A stretch of DNA of 35,877 bases, taken from positions 1 through 35,877 of the forward strand of contig JACMRI010000015.1 of the NCBI GenBank assembly GCA_014376525.1. The letters run 5' to 3'. Below the pieces are notes generated by a model, which saw only the letters and a program-made list of their open reading frames with translations, was not told the DNA's origin and did no database searches. How positions within the stretch are numbered: the first letter of the stretch is position 1; every line of letters starts with the position of its first letter. Positions 17,607 through 26,573 of the stretch are shown here, piece by piece. A program made the translations under genes and the position numbers. The DNA comes from Bacteroidia bacterium. Its GTDB lineage: Bacteria; Bacteroidota; Bacteroidia; UBA4408.

Positions 17607-18383
17607 TTATAATATTTTACTTAACACATACATTGTGTACCAAGTGCTGGTGCTGGGTAGTGCGGAACTCATAAATGTACTTTGTTCGCTTAGCGTTAAA
17701 CCATAGTGTTGTGCGAGTAGTTGCACTTCGGGCGTAAACAAATAACGCATGTGGTGGGCTTCGGTTATGTGGTGGGTTTCGTTGGTATTTTTATTGGTTA
17801 CAGTTACCTCAAAGTTTACAATAACTTTATTTTGATTAGGCAACAACTCAGGCTTAGCGGTACGTTGCACATCGTAGTTGGTGTTGTGCATGTGCTTGGT
17901 GCGCACATTGGGTGGGTCGGTTAGTACACCTGCGCCATACCAACAATCAAACACAAATACTCCATTGGTTTTTAATGCCTTAGCTACGTTATTAAACAAT
18001 TGGTGCAGTTGCTCATTAGTAGTTAAATAACTCACTACATGAAACAAGGAGATAACTGCATCAAAAGTACGAGTAGGCCTGTAGCTTTCTATTGAGATGG
18101 CTTCAAATGTAGCATTATCAAAGGCTTTGGTGCGCTCTTGCGCTATGCTTACCATAGCTGCACTTGCATCAATACCATGTACGGTATAACCTTGTTTTAA
18201 AAACTCAACGGCGTGTATGCCACTGCCACAGCCCATTTCAAGCAATGCGCCAGTAGTAGGCACATTGTGTTTGGTTAATATTGTTTGTATAGCTTCTGCT
18301 TCGGCTACATAGTTTTTATCAGCATACAATACATCGTAATAAGCGGCGTAAGCATCGTCAAATGGGCTAAGTGGAGTACTCAT
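17607..18383 (-). CDS. Class I SAM-dependent methyltransferase (DesVI/TylM1-like)
   Basis: The 258-residue cytosolic enzyme has the SAM-binding motif LLEMGCGSG (47-55), an acidic end of strand two (VHGIDAS, 68-74), and SLFHVVSYLTTNE followed by VFVFDCWYGAGVL (142-154). The FDCWYG region is typical of methyltransferases related to DesVI/TylM1, which N,N-dimethylate dTDP-3-amino-3,6-dideoxyhexoses, and of relatives in surface-polysaccharide clusters. That makes a nucleotide-sugar substrate plausible and fits the presence of rfbB 5 kb away, but no sugar aminotransferase is visible. It starts 3 bp after the receptor gene stops and ends 6 bp before the LUD gene, so all are probably on one mRNA. 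Confidence 0.8.
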   Translation of the reverse strand: MSTPLSPFDDAYAAYYDVLYADKNYVAEAEAIQTILTKHNVPTTGALLEMGCGSGIHAVEFLKQGYTVHGIDASAAMVSIAQERTKAFDNATFEAISIESYRPTRTFDAVISLFHVVSYLTTNEQLHQLFNNVAKALKTNGVFVFDCWYGAGVLTDPPNVRTKHMHNTNYDVQRTAKPELLPNQNKVIVNFEVTVTNKNTNETHHITEAHHMRYLFTPEVQLLAQHYGLTLSEQSTFMSSALPSTSTWYTMYVLSKIL

Positions 18384-18386
18384 GGT

Positions 18387-20765
18387 TTACCAGCTAAATG
18401 TTACACCTATGCTTGGTAGCAGTGGTAATTGGTCTACTCGTTTGCGATTTAATCGGTCGTAGTAAAATAAATTTTGGCGGTTATACGCATTCGTTAAACT
18501 AAAATTAGTTTCTAGTTTACAATCGTTATTAAACTCAAATGTACGTTTTACTGATAAGTCTAAGCGGTGGTAATATGGCTGGCGATTAATTTCGTTTAAG
18601 CCACCATATTGTATGCCTTGTGTACCGTTAAAGCTATTAGGATCGGTATTCATTGGTTGCTGTTGTAAGCTCTCGTATTGTCCGCTTGTGGGCACAAACG
18701 GAAAGCCCGAACCTAAGTTCCAACGGGCATCAACTTGCCATTTTAATCCTTTACCAAATGTGTATGAACTTACCACGTTTACGTTGTGCCTACGGTCAAA
18801 TATTGGGGCATACTCTTGGCGTCCATCCCAACGTCGCAAGTAACCTAATGAATAGGTTGTCCATAAATAAAAATGTTTGTAATCGTATTTTAAAATAACA
18901 TCAGTACCAAAGGCATAGCCAGTTTCTACTACATAATCGGTACGTAAATATTCGGGGCGAGTAGTTTCTCGCACATCAAATATTTTATCACGATTGATGT
19001 TAGTAAGTTGCAAAAATTTTTTGTGGTAACCCTCTACATTTAATTCAAAATGCTTTGCAAAATCATATTCAAAACCAATAATATAATGTATTGCTTTTTG
19101 AAGTTTGCTTTTTACATCTTTTACATCGCCTGCGTTGCCACTAAATCGGTCTTCAGTAGTCAGTTTCTTTTGCAAATTTTCTGGGCCAGTAAGGAAACCA
19201 TAAAACAAATTTACCACATCTCTATCGCTGTTACCTGCTATTAAATTTTGGGTATAATATCCCGAACTTCCCTTTAAACGAAACTTATTTGTTACATTAT
19301 ATTTAATACCTAAGCGTGGCTCTGGACTAAGTTCTCCCAATGTAGCGTAATATTGCAAACGAATACTTGGGTCTATTACCAACTTAGTATTTTTACTATT
19401 ATAACGATATTTGAAGTACAGTGCTGTTTCAAACGAAGCATTATCGTTTTCAATGGTGCGACTTAGCGCATTAGTAAATTTAAAAGTAGTAACTGTATTG
19501 GTTATTTCTAAACCATAACCCAACTCACCATGCTCCAATCCGTGTATAAAATCCATACCACCATTAAACCCGCCTACACTACTGGTGCGAGGCGCTGTTA
19601 AGCCTTTTTGCTCATAATTAATGGCGTATTTACTGTAGTTAAAACGTGTTTTTATAAGCACGTTAGTTCCTTGTGGCACTAACACTGCATTAAATCCGCC
19701 ACCTATGTTTTTCCAGCCTACTTGTGCTAAATCGTACTTAACAGCATCCTTAAAATCAAAACCAAATATATTTAGTTTGCTACCGCTTTCTAAGTTAGCA
19801 GATATTTTCCCGTACAAATCGGTGTATGAAAAAGGTAAACCCAATGGGTTACTTACTAACTTACCTATACCTAGTTTACTTTCGCTATTAGGGTCAAACT
19901 TATAGTTGTACAATGTTTTGGAAGTAGCGTTTAGGTATGATGTTTTACCACTTGCCACATACGTTATGCTCGTACCTTTACCGTTGCTGTCAGGCTTTAA
20001 TAACGGACCTTCTAGCACTAACTTAGCACCAAAGGTACTTAAAGATGTTTTGCCATTGTGCTTATTTTTATTACCATCTCGTGTAGTAATATCCATAACA
20101 GATGATATTCGCCCACCATATTGTGCGCCAAATCCTCCACTATATACATCGGCATTGCGTATAATATCGGTTTCAAACACACTAAAAAATCCTATGGAGT
20201 GGAAAGGGTTATATATGGTCATACCGTCTAACAATACTTTGTTTTGTACTGGCGAACCACCACGTATGTAAAGCTGTCCGCCTTGGTCGCCCGTAAATGT
20301 TACTCCTGGTAATACTTGCAAGTACTGTGCAATATCGGGCTCTCCCCCTACCGATGCCAGTTGCTTAATTTGCTTAGCCGTAATTTTTTGTACTGATGTA
20401 CGTACTTCGGTAATAGCAGTTTGTTTCTCGGCAGATATTACTATTTCTTTGAGTTGTCGGTCTCGTTTTTTTAAAAACATTTTTTGGTTAATAATACCAC
20501 CTGAAACAACAGTTACCGGTACTGATGCGGTATCAAAACCCATTGATGTGCTTACTAATATGTATGTACCTACCTTTACTTTTGAAAGTATAAAATATCC
20601 GTTTACGTCGGTAGTTACACCTATGGTTGTTCCCTTTAAAAACACTGGCGTAAATATAGATGGTTCGCCCGTAGCTTTTTCAAAAACAAAGCCACGCAAA
20701 TCGCCTGTTTGAGCATAAATTACACTGCTTAGTAATAATAGTACTACTGTAGTTATTAGTTTCAT
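18387..20765 (-). CDS. TonB-dependent outer-membrane receptor with CarboxypepD_reg-like domain
   Basis: The 792-residue receptor starts at the ATG at 20765, which gives a clean signal peptide (MKLITTVVLLLLSSVIYAQ); a longer frame upstream overlaps the NUDIX gene and lacks sense. Residues 22-100 form the Bacteroidota CarboxypepD_reg-like beta-sandwich (GDLRGFVFEKATGEP, GVTTDVNGYFIL). The plug follows at about 110-230 (LPGVTF, QLYIRGGSPVQNKVLLDGM, GGFGAQYGGRISSV). The remainder is a 22-strand-type barrel ending in Trp (GVTFSW). The plug motif R-G-G-S-P-x-x-N matches energy-transducing receptors; the ligand cannot be told, and there is no SusD partner, so a Sus-type glycan system is unlikely. 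It sits one base after the NUDIX stop. Confidence 0.93.
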   Translation of the reverse strand: MKLITTVVLLLLSSVIYAQTGDLRGFVFEKATGEPSIFTPVFLKGTTIGVTTDVNGYFILSKVKVGTYILVSTSMGFDTASVPVTVVSGGIINQKMFLKKRDRQLKEIVISAEKQTAITEVRTSVQKITAKQIKQLASVGGEPDIAQYLQVLPGVTFTGDQGGQLYIRGGSPVQNKVLLDGMTIYNPFHSIGFFSVFETDIIRNADVYSGGFGAQYGGRISSVMDITTRDGNKNKHNGKTSLSTFGAKLVLEGPLLKPDSNGKGTSITYVASGKTSYLNATSKTLYNYKFDPNSESKLGIGKLVSNPLGLPFSYTDLYGKISANLESGSKLNIFGFDFKDAVKYDLAQVGWKNIGGGFNAVLVPQGTNVLIKTRFNYSKYAINYEQKGLTAPRTSSVGGFNGGMDFIHGLEHGELGYGLEITNTVTTFKFTNALSRTIENDNASFETALYFKYRYNSKNTKLVIDPSIRLQYYATLGELSPEPRLGIKYNVTNKFRLKGSSGYYTQNLIAGNSDRDVVNLFYGFLTGPENLQKKLTTEDRFSGNAGDVKDVKSKLQKAIHYIIGFEYDFAKHFELNVEGYHKKFLQLTNINRDKIFDVRETTRPEYLRTDYVVETGYAFGTDVILKYDYKHFYLWTTYSLGYLRRWDGRQEYAPIFDRRHNVNVVSSYTFGKGLKWQVDARWNLGSGFPFVPTSGQYESLQQQPMNTDPNSFNGTQGIQYGGLNEINRQPYYHRLDLSVKRTFEFNNDCKLETNFSLTNAYNRQNLFYYDRLNRKRVDQLPLLPSIGVTFSW

Positions 20766-20766
20766 A

Positions 20767-21384
20767 TTATAATTTAAAATATATAGATACAATATGGTTA
20801 ATATTGCTGTACGCATTAGGTAGTACGGAGTATAAAATGTTGTCGTAACTAATCCACTCGGCTTGTACAATACCCTCGCTAAGCTGTGGTACAAGGGGTT
20901 CATTGCCTTGGTAACTCATCTCAAACCAATAAGTACGTTTTATATAAAATTTGCCATGGCTTATAAATACGTGGTAACTATTGGCTATTTCGCTTTGTAT
21001 GGTAAGGTTGCTTATGCCTGTTTCCTCTTCTACTTCGCGAGTGGCAGCATCTCTAATTTTTTCGTTTTTTTCTAGTTTTCCTTTGGGCATATCCCAATAA
21101 CCATTACGTTTTATAAATAAGTATTTACCCTCTGCATTTTTTACTAATCCGCCAGCCGCTTCTATTATTGTAAAATGTTTGGTAAAATATTTCCACAATT
21201 GTTTAATATTATCTCCCACTATATAAACCGCCTTATAATTACTTTTGTACTGTAGTTCGTCTATTGCGCTTCGCAAATCAGCCTCAACAAAGCTAGTTAA
21301 TACTAAGTGTGGTGTTATTGTATGTACATCAACTTCGTTAGAAGTAATAATTATTGGTTTGTTGTTTACGAAAACTTTATACAT
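20767..21384 (-). CDS. NUDIX hydrolase with N-terminal extension
   Basis: A 205-residue cytosolic protein. The NUDIX domain lies in the C-terminal two thirds; its box at residues 102-124 fits G-x5-E-x7-R-E-U-x-E-E-x-G-U exactly (GKLEKNE, then REVEEETGI). WDMPKGKLE just before it is typical of ADP-ribose, diadenosine-polyphosphate or related NUDIX enzymes; the substrate cannot be fixed. The first 70 residues, including NNKPIIIT and a LQYKSNYKAVYIVG stretch, are an extra domain that I do not recognise but that is common in Bacteroidota NUDIX proteins. It is the first gene of the minus-strand run with the TonB-dependent receptor. Its start codon lies only 8 bp from that of pyrE on the other strand. 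Confidence 0.92.
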   Translation of the reverse strand: MYKVFVNNKPIIITSNEVDVHTITPHLVLTSFVEADLRSAIDELQYKSNYKAVYIVGDNIKQLWKYFTKHFTIIEAAGGLVKNAEGKYLFIKRNGYWDMPKGKLEKNEKIRDAATREVEEETGISNLTIQSEIANSYHVFISHGKFYIKRTYWFEMSYQGNEPLVPQLSEGIVQAEWISYDNILYSVLPNAYSNINHIVSIYFKL

Positions 21385-21387
21385 TTG
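21358..21387 (+). promoter_or_regulatory. Promoter for pyrE: TTTG, 18 nt, TACATTTG
   Basis: A TTTG (21358-21361) and a TACATTTG (21380-21387) are separated by 18 bp, the same spacing as in the promoter at 33835-33864. Transcription would start around 21392, at or one base before the pyrE ATG. The element overlaps the first codons of the NUDIX gene on the opposite strand. Confidence 0.55.
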
Positions 21388-21392
21388 TGGCT

Positions 21393-22034
21393 ATGGCTAC
21401 TAAAACTGATTCAAGTTGCAAAATTGCTGAATTTTTACTACAAATCAAAGCGGTAAAATTACAGCCTCAAATGCCCTTTACATGGGCAAGTGGATGGAAG
21501 AGTCCAATATATTGCGATAATCGTGTTATACTTTCGCACCCAATAATACGCACACACATTCGTAAAGAGTTTGAAAAACTTATTGAGGATAAGTTTGGCC
21601 GACCCGATGTAATAGCAGGCGTTGCCACTGGAGCAATTGCACACGGTGCATTGGTTGCCGAAATTATGGGTTTGCCATTTGTGTATGTACGCAGTGAAGC
21701 AAAAAACCATGGCATGACCAATCTTATTGAAGGGCAGTTGCACGAAGGGCAATCAATAGTGGTTATTGAAGACCTTGTAAGCACAGGCGGAAGTAGCCTA
21801 AAAGCCGTGCAAGCCCTGCGTGATGCAAAGTGTGTAGTAAAAGGTATGGTGGCAATATTTAGCTATGGATTTGATAATGCCCAACAAGCATTTAAAGATA
21901 ACAACTGCATATTACATACCCTTACTGATTATGAAACACTCATAGAAGAGGCCGCTCGCCTGCAATACATAACTCCTGATATGCTAGATACATTAGCAAA
22001 ATGGCGCGCCAATCCCGCAGAGTGGGGTAAGTAA
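21393..22034 (+). CDS. pyrE: Orotate phosphoribosyltransferase
   Basis: PyrE joins orotate to PRPP to give OMP in pyrimidine synthesis. The 213-residue product has the substrate loop FTWASGWKSPIYCDNR (about 29-44), the RSEAKNHG catalytic loop (100-107) and the PRPP-binding signature VVIEDLVSTGGSS (123-135). The ATG at 21393 starts MATKTDSSCK and is preferred to the ATG at 21354, which would lie wholly within the NUDIX gene. It heads the packed plus-strand group pyrE-lptG-lipoprotein-glycosylphosphotransferase, with a 41-bp gap to lptG. Confidence 0.96.
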   Translation: MATKTDSSCKIAEFLLQIKAVKLQPQMPFTWASGWKSPIYCDNRVILSHPIIRTHIRKEFEKLIEDKFGRPDVIAGVATGAIAHGALVAEIMGLPFVYVRSEAKNHGMTNLIEGQLHEGQSIVVIEDLVSTGGSSLKAVQALRDAKCVVKGMVAIFSYGFDNAQQAFKDNNCILHTLTDYETLIEEAARLQYITPDMLDTLAKWRANPAEWGK

Positions 22035-22075
22035 GAAAGTTACACAACAAACTAAAATAAACATACAAACCACAC

Positions 22076-23155
22076 GTGTTTTCGATACTAGATAAGTACA
22101 TATTAAAAAAATTTATGACTACTTTTATTTACGCCATAGCGTTAATATTGGTAATTACTGTGGTTTTTGATATATCGGAAAAGCTAGACGATTTTATAGA
22201 TAACAAAGCACCTATTAAGGAAATAGTATTTGACTATTACGTAAACTTCTTGCCTTATTTTTGCAATATGTTTAGTCCTTTGTTTGTATTTATTGCCGTA
22301 ATATTTTTTACAAGTAAAATGGCAAGCAATACCGAAATTGTGGCCATACTCAACAGTCGTGTTAGCTTTTGGCGTATGCTTGCACCTTATATGGTTGGCG
22401 CCACTGCTATATGCGTGGCATCGTTGTTTTTGAGTAATTTTATAATACCGCACGCTAACAAAACGCGTTTGCAGTTTGAAGATAAATACATTTGGAACAA
22501 ATTTCATTTTACAGAAACCAATGTACATCGCAAGTTAGACAAAGACGATTTTGTGTATTTTGAAAACTACGACAATACCACACAAACAGGCTATAAATTT
22601 AGTTTAGAAAAATATAAGGGCAATCGTTTGGTGTATAAGCTAAATGCCGATGTAATACGCTGGGATAGCCTAAAACAGCTATGGATAGTAGAAAATGTGA
22701 ATGAGCGAAAAATAAATAATTTGGCGGAGGTATTTACACGTATTCCTACCAAAGAATTAAAAATAAACTTACTCCCCGACGAGTTTAGCAAGCGTGTAAC
22801 CAGTATTGAAACTTACAATTATTTTGAATTAAACAAATACATAAAAGACGAACGTGCACGAGGCAACGAAAATGTAGTTTTTTTTGAAGAAGAAAAACAT
22901 AAACGCATAGCTATGCCTTTTGCTACATTTGCGCTTACGCTCATAGGCGTATCGGTAGCTAGCCGAAAGGTACGTGGCGGTATAGGCTTGCACATAGCTT
23001 TGGGTTTAGCATTAAGTTTTTCGTACATAATGGTAATGCAAATAGCCACCAAATTTGCATTGTACAGTAATTTTAATATTGTGTTGGCGTCGTGGTTACC
23101 CAATATTATTTATTTATTGCTAAGTTTTATATTATTACGGCTTGCACCAAAATAA
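22076..23155 (+). CDS. lptG: LptF/LptG family LPS-export permease
   Basis: This inner-membrane permease (YjgP/YjgQ family) works with the ATPase LptB to extract lipopolysaccharide and pass it to the periplasmic bridge. The 359 residues have the family plan: three N-terminal membrane helices (about 12-31, 57-77 and 98-121), a periplasmic beta-jellyroll domain (about 130-240) and three C-terminal helices (about 276-357). LDKYILKKFMTTF at the start and MPFATFALTLIGVSV in the fourth helix are typical; IPHANKTR follows helix three. The start is GTG. Whether it is the LptF or LptG partner is judged from the N-terminus and is less certain. Its stop is one base before the next start, so the genes are co-transcribed. 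Confidence 0.88.
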   Translation: MFSILDKYILKKFMTTFIYAIALILVITVVFDISEKLDDFIDNKAPIKEIVFDYYVNFLPYFCNMFSPLFVFIAVIFFTSKMASNTEIVAILNSRVSFWRMLAPYMVGATAICVASLFLSNFIIPHANKTRLQFEDKYIWNKFHFTETNVHRKLDKDDFVYFENYDNTTQTGYKFSLEKYKGNRLVYKLNADVIRWDSLKQLWIVENVNERKINNLAEVFTRIPTKELKINLLPDEFSKRVTSIETYNYFELNKYIKDERARGNENVVFFEEEKHKRIAMPFATFALTLIGVSVASRKVRGGIGLHIALGLALSFSYIMVMQIATKFALYSNFNIVLASWLPNIIYLLLSFILLRLAPK

Positions 23156-23156
23156 A

Positions 23157-24089
23157 ATGGCAAAAGTTCCGTTATTAAAACTGTACAAATTAAATTATTG
23201 CCGAGCATTGAAAACTTTACTACTCCTATTATTATTTTCAAGTACATTATTTATTAGCGGTTGCAAAAAACAATATGCTGTTGTACCACCTGCTTACTTG
23301 GTAATAGACAGCCTTAACATAGTTACTAATTACTTGTTACAAGGGTCGGCAAGCCACAATATAAAAAATATAAATATAGCCATAAGTGGCGTAGAATATG
23401 GCTTGTACGAAATCCCATGCAAAATACCATTAACTACTGTTGGTAGTAATCAAACACTTATAATACGCCCATACATAAAAGAAAGCGGGCAGGGCGATTA
23501 TAAGTTTAACTACTTATATATGAATAATTATACCGCTAATATTAATATAGCGGCCGAACAAATAATAAAACTAAAGCCTGTGTTTAGTTACACTTCATAT
23601 GCTAAATTCCCTTGGATTGAAGACTTTGAAAATAGTGCTATGAGTATTGAAAAAACGATTGCAAGCAAAACCAATATGGAGTTTGAAATTAATAAAGCCA
23701 AAGTACTAGAGGGCAATAGATGTGGGAAAGTAGCTCTTGACGGCACCAATAATTACTACGAGGGAACATCAAAAAATAGTTTTTTGTTTCCTATAAACGG
23801 CAACTATACCTACCTTGAAATGGATTATAGCAATACCTGTAGATTTGCCGTAGGCTTGCAGTTTAGCGAGGGCAGTGTTATAAAAAATGAACTTGCGCTA
23901 ACGCTTACTCCCACTGCTAATTCGAGCAACACTAACACCACGTGGAACAAAGTATATATAAACCTAACTGGTATAATTTTAGCGCACAAAACAGCAGTTA
24001 ATTTTAAATATTTTGTGTATGCACAACGTGATACATTACACACTACGGACGAAGTGCTATTTGATAATTTGAAATTTATTACCAACTAA
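23157..24089 (+). CDS. Lipoprotein of unknown function
   Basis: The ATG at 23157 follows the lptG stop after a single base. The 310-residue product has a long N-region and a lipoprotein signal with lipobox LFISGC (Cys36), followed by KK. The mature part is beta-rich; a segment beginning FPWIEDFENS (about residue 148) through the YLEMDYS and VGLQFSEG strands to the VLFDNLKF end looks like a carbohydrate-binding-like jellyroll of the type that recurs in Bacteroidota lipoproteins (compare the closing DEVLFDNLKF), but I cannot name a family. It lies between lptG and a glycan-initiating transferase, so a link with the cell envelope is a fair inference from place only. Confidence 0.85.
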   Translation: MAKVPLLKLYKLNYCRALKTLLLLLLFSSTLFISGCKKQYAVVPPAYLVIDSLNIVTNYLLQGSASHNIKNINIAISGVEYGLYEIPCKIPLTTVGSNQTLIIRPYIKESGQGDYKFNYLYMNNYTANINIAAEQIIKLKPVFSYTSYAKFPWIEDFENSAMSIEKTIASKTNMEFEINKAKVLEGNRCGKVALDGTNNYYEGTSKNSFLFPINGNYTYLEMDYSNTCRFAVGLQFSEGSVIKNELALTLTPTANSSNTNTTWNKVYINLTGIILAHKTAVNFKYFVYAQRDTLHTTDEVLFDNLKFITN

Positions 24090-24094
24090 GCGCC

Positions 24095-25510
24095 ATGACC
24101 GAAAAAAAACTAACTACTTATTTTATAACATTTGATGCATTAGTAGCAAGCCTTGTATGGGTACTGTTTTATAATTTTCGTAAAGTATATATAGAAACAA
24201 AAGCTTTAGGTTATACTATTGACGTGGCTTACGACACCAAGTTTATAATTTCGCTTATTGTAATTGTTTTGTTTTGGTACATTTTATTTAAACTTACAGG
24301 GCATTATTTCAAAGTATTGCATAAATCTCGCCTAAACGAAATAAATAAAGTTACCGCCACTGTTATAATGGGGTGTTTAGTTTTGTTTTTTGCACTATTA
24401 CTTGACGATACTTCATACAGCTATCAATCGTATTACAAATCGTTTACCGTATTGTTGAGTTTACAATTGGGCTTAACATTACTTGTACGCCTTGTAATTA
24501 CTACCAAAATAGTAGATGCAATACATAACAAAAAAATAGGATTTAACACCATAATTATAGGTAGTAACGAAAAAGCTTATAAATTACACACTGATGTAAT
24601 TTGCGAAACAATATCGTCGGGCAATATATTTATAGGTTACTTGGCTTTAAAAAATTGTAATGGAGCAATTTTTAAAAATGAACTAAACTACCTAGGTACA
24701 ATAGATGATATACAAAGTGTAATAAAAAAATACGCTATTGAAGAAGTAATAATAGCGGTAGAAAGCGTAGAACACGAACAACTTAATTATATTATAAATA
24801 CCATAGAACCAGCCAATGTGCTTGTAAAAATACTACCCGATATGTACGATATACTTACTGGTGGCGTAAAAATGATATCCATATTTGGCGCACCACTTAT
24901 TACCATCAACAAAGAAAACATGCCCTACTGGCAACAGTCCACCAAGCGTATTATTGATATTGTGATTTCTACAATTGCACTTACACTAGGTGCTCCGCTA
25001 TATATAGTTACTGCACTCATAGTAAAACGAAGCTCGGCAGGTCCTATATTTTATAGTCACGAGCGTATAGGCTTGCATGGCAAAGGTTTCCAAATATTTA
25101 AGTTTAGAAGTATGTGTGTAGATGCCGAAAAAAATGGACCCGCACTATCAAGCACGCACGATGCCCGTATAACTAAGTTTGGTAAGTTTATGCGCAAAAC
25201 ACGACTTGACGAAATTCCACAATTTTACAACGTACTTATAGGCGAAATGAGCCTAGTAGGCCCTCGACCCGAGAGACAATTTTTTATTGATAAAATAGTA
25301 CAAGAAGCACCACACTATAAACTCCTACATCGTGTAAAACCGGGCATTACCAGCTGGGGACAAGTAAAATATGGTTATGCCGAAAATGTAGCCGAAATGG
25401 TACAACGCCTAAAATTTGATGTGTTGTACGTAGAAAACCGTAGTATAGCATTAGACATAAAAATACTTATACACACCGTGCTTATAGTGCTACAAGGACG
25501 TGGAAAATAA
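24095..25510 (+). CDS. Polyprenyl-phosphate glycosylphosphotransferase (WcaJ/WbaP-type)
   Basis: This inner-membrane enzyme transfers a sugar-1-phosphate from a nucleotide sugar to undecaprenyl phosphate and so begins a surface glycan. The 471 residues show four N-terminal membrane helices (about 10-27, 50-66, 87-104 and 117-135), a Rossmann-like middle domain (about 150-255) and, from KRIIDI (284), a re-entrant helix followed by the catalytic domain. Diagnostic motifs are FKFRSM (335-340), the catalytic LDEIPQ (371-376) and SLVGPRPE (386-393), and a C-terminal WGQVKYGYAE. The sugar is not predictable. It is the last gene of the pyrE run, starting 5 bp after the lipoprotein gene. No other glycosyltransferase, flippase or polymerase is adjacent. 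Confidence 0.93.
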   Translation: MTEKKLTTYFITFDALVASLVWVLFYNFRKVYIETKALGYTIDVAYDTKFIISLIVIVLFWYILFKLTGHYFKVLHKSRLNEINKVTATVIMGCLVLFFALLLDDTSYSYQSYYKSFTVLLSLQLGLTLLVRLVITTKIVDAIHNKKIGFNTIIIGSNEKAYKLHTDVICETISSGNIFIGYLALKNCNGAIFKNELNYLGTIDDIQSVIKKYAIEEVIIAVESVEHEQLNYIINTIEPANVLVKILPDMYDILTGGVKMISIFGAPLITINKENMPYWQQSTKRIIDIVISTIALTLGAPLYIVTALIVKRSSAGPIFYSHERIGLHGKGFQIFKFRSMCVDAEKNGPALSSTHDARITKFGKFMRKTRLDEIPQFYNVLIGEMSLVGPRPERQFFIDKIVQEAPHYKLLHRVKPGITSWGQVKYGYAENVAEMVQRLKFDVLYVENRSIALDIKILIHTVLIVLQGRGK

Positions 25511-25653
25511 ATTATAATTACTAAAAAAATTCAAATTCAATAATTTAAGGTGTTTACTAATTCCCTAAATTTTTTGTCAGTTTGGTAAATGGAATAATTT
25601 AAGTACGATAATTACTTAAATATTTATGATAGCTATGAAATGGAAAAAGAGTA

Positions 25654-26538
25654 TTAATCCACTACTACGCTAAGCGCATTGGGTACTATTTTACAATGTA
25701 TAGTTGTTGCGTTGATAATGGCTTCGCCGTCTAAGTGTGCTATTGATGCGCTTTGCGTAAGTGCTAAAGCATTAGTCTCTATAAATTGTATATACTTGTT
25801 TTGTTTTAATTTACCCGTAAATAATCGGGTTAAGAACATAGGAAATTGCCACCAAGGCATAGGTTTTACTAAGGTTAAGCACATAGTACCATTAGTTAAT
25901 TCGGCAACTGGGCATATAGTAGCATTGTTTCCATATTGGCTTGCGTTACCGATAGCTACTATAAAATAAGTGCCTTGTACAGTTTTATTATCATTAGTTT
26001 TTAACGCAATAGTAATGGGTTTAAATACAGATATGGAACGTAAACACATTTTTATATATGTTTTTAACCCTCGCGAACCCGCATTAGCAAAGGCGTGTGC
26101 CACGTGTGCATCAAAACCAATGCCTGCTACATTTACAAAATGGGTATGGTTAAACTGCACACAATCAATACTTATGCGCCTAGTACTATTTAATTGCTGC
26201 AATGCTTTTTTTAATTGTAACGAAATACGTAAATGCCTTGCCAAGCCATTGCCCGAACCTGTGGGTATTACACACAGTGCCGTACGGCTGTGTATAAGCC
26301 CGTTAGCAGCTTCGTGCATAGTTCCATCACCACCTACTGCACATACTACATCATAATTAAGTGTTACATAATGCTTACACAATTCAGTTAAATGCCCTGT
26401 ATATTGGGTATACACAATTTCGTATTCCAGCAACGAAGCATCTATTACTTGTGGCGCAAGGGTTTCTATAATACCTTGCTTACCCACGCCAGATATTGGA
26501 TTAATTATGATAGCAACTTTTGTTTTATTTGTACTCAT
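25654..26538 (-). CDS. Diacylglycerol/lipid kinase, YegS-like
   Basis: The 294-residue protein belongs to the DAGK-catalytic family. It begins VAIIINPISGVGK (the nucleotide-binding NP-x-S-G), has the essential GGDGT (69-73) in VCAVGGDGTMHEAANGL, and then CVIPTGSGNGLARHL, the third conserved block. The C-terminal beta-sandwich continues with IAIGNASQYG-like features (VAIGNASQYGNN) and ends in HLDGEAI, as in YegS/DgkB. These enzymes phosphorylate diacylglycerol or related lipids with ATP. The ATG at 26538 is chosen because it begins directly before the first strand; a start at 26616 would add 26 residues of low-complexity sequence. It converges with the glycosylphosphotransferase across 143 bp without a clear terminator and diverges from the M3 peptidase. 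Confidence 0.9.
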   Translation of the reverse strand: MSTNKTKVAIIINPISGVGKQGIIETLAPQVIDASLLEYEIVYTQYTGHLTELCKHYVTLNYDVVCAVGGDGTMHEAANGLIHSRTALCVIPTGSGNGLARHLRISLQLKKALQQLNSTRRISIDCVQFNHTHFVNVAGIGFDAHVAHAFANAGSRGLKTYIKMCLRSISVFKPITIALKTNDNKTVQGTYFIVAIGNASQYGNNATICPVAELTNGTMCLTLVKPMPWWQFPMFLTRLFTGKLKQNKYIQFIETNALALTQSASIAHLDGEAIINATTIHCKIVPNALSVVVD

Positions 26539-26573
26539 TTTTTTTGCTGAATTTTTTAATCTTACGAAAATAA

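Noticed and set aside
20766-20903. Longer start of the TonB receptor at 20903
   Set aside because: The extra 46 residues overlap the NUDIX gene and would bury the signal peptide that begins at 20765.
21354-21392. Longer start of pyrE at 21354
   Set aside because: It would add 13 residues that lie inside the NUDIX gene and include the promoter; the ATG at 21393 gives the normal PyrE N-terminus.
25539-25603. Direct repeat AATAATTTAAG (25539-25549 and 25593-25603)
   Set aside because: Only 11 bp, made almost wholly of A and T; expected by chance in such a gap and without mobile-element features.
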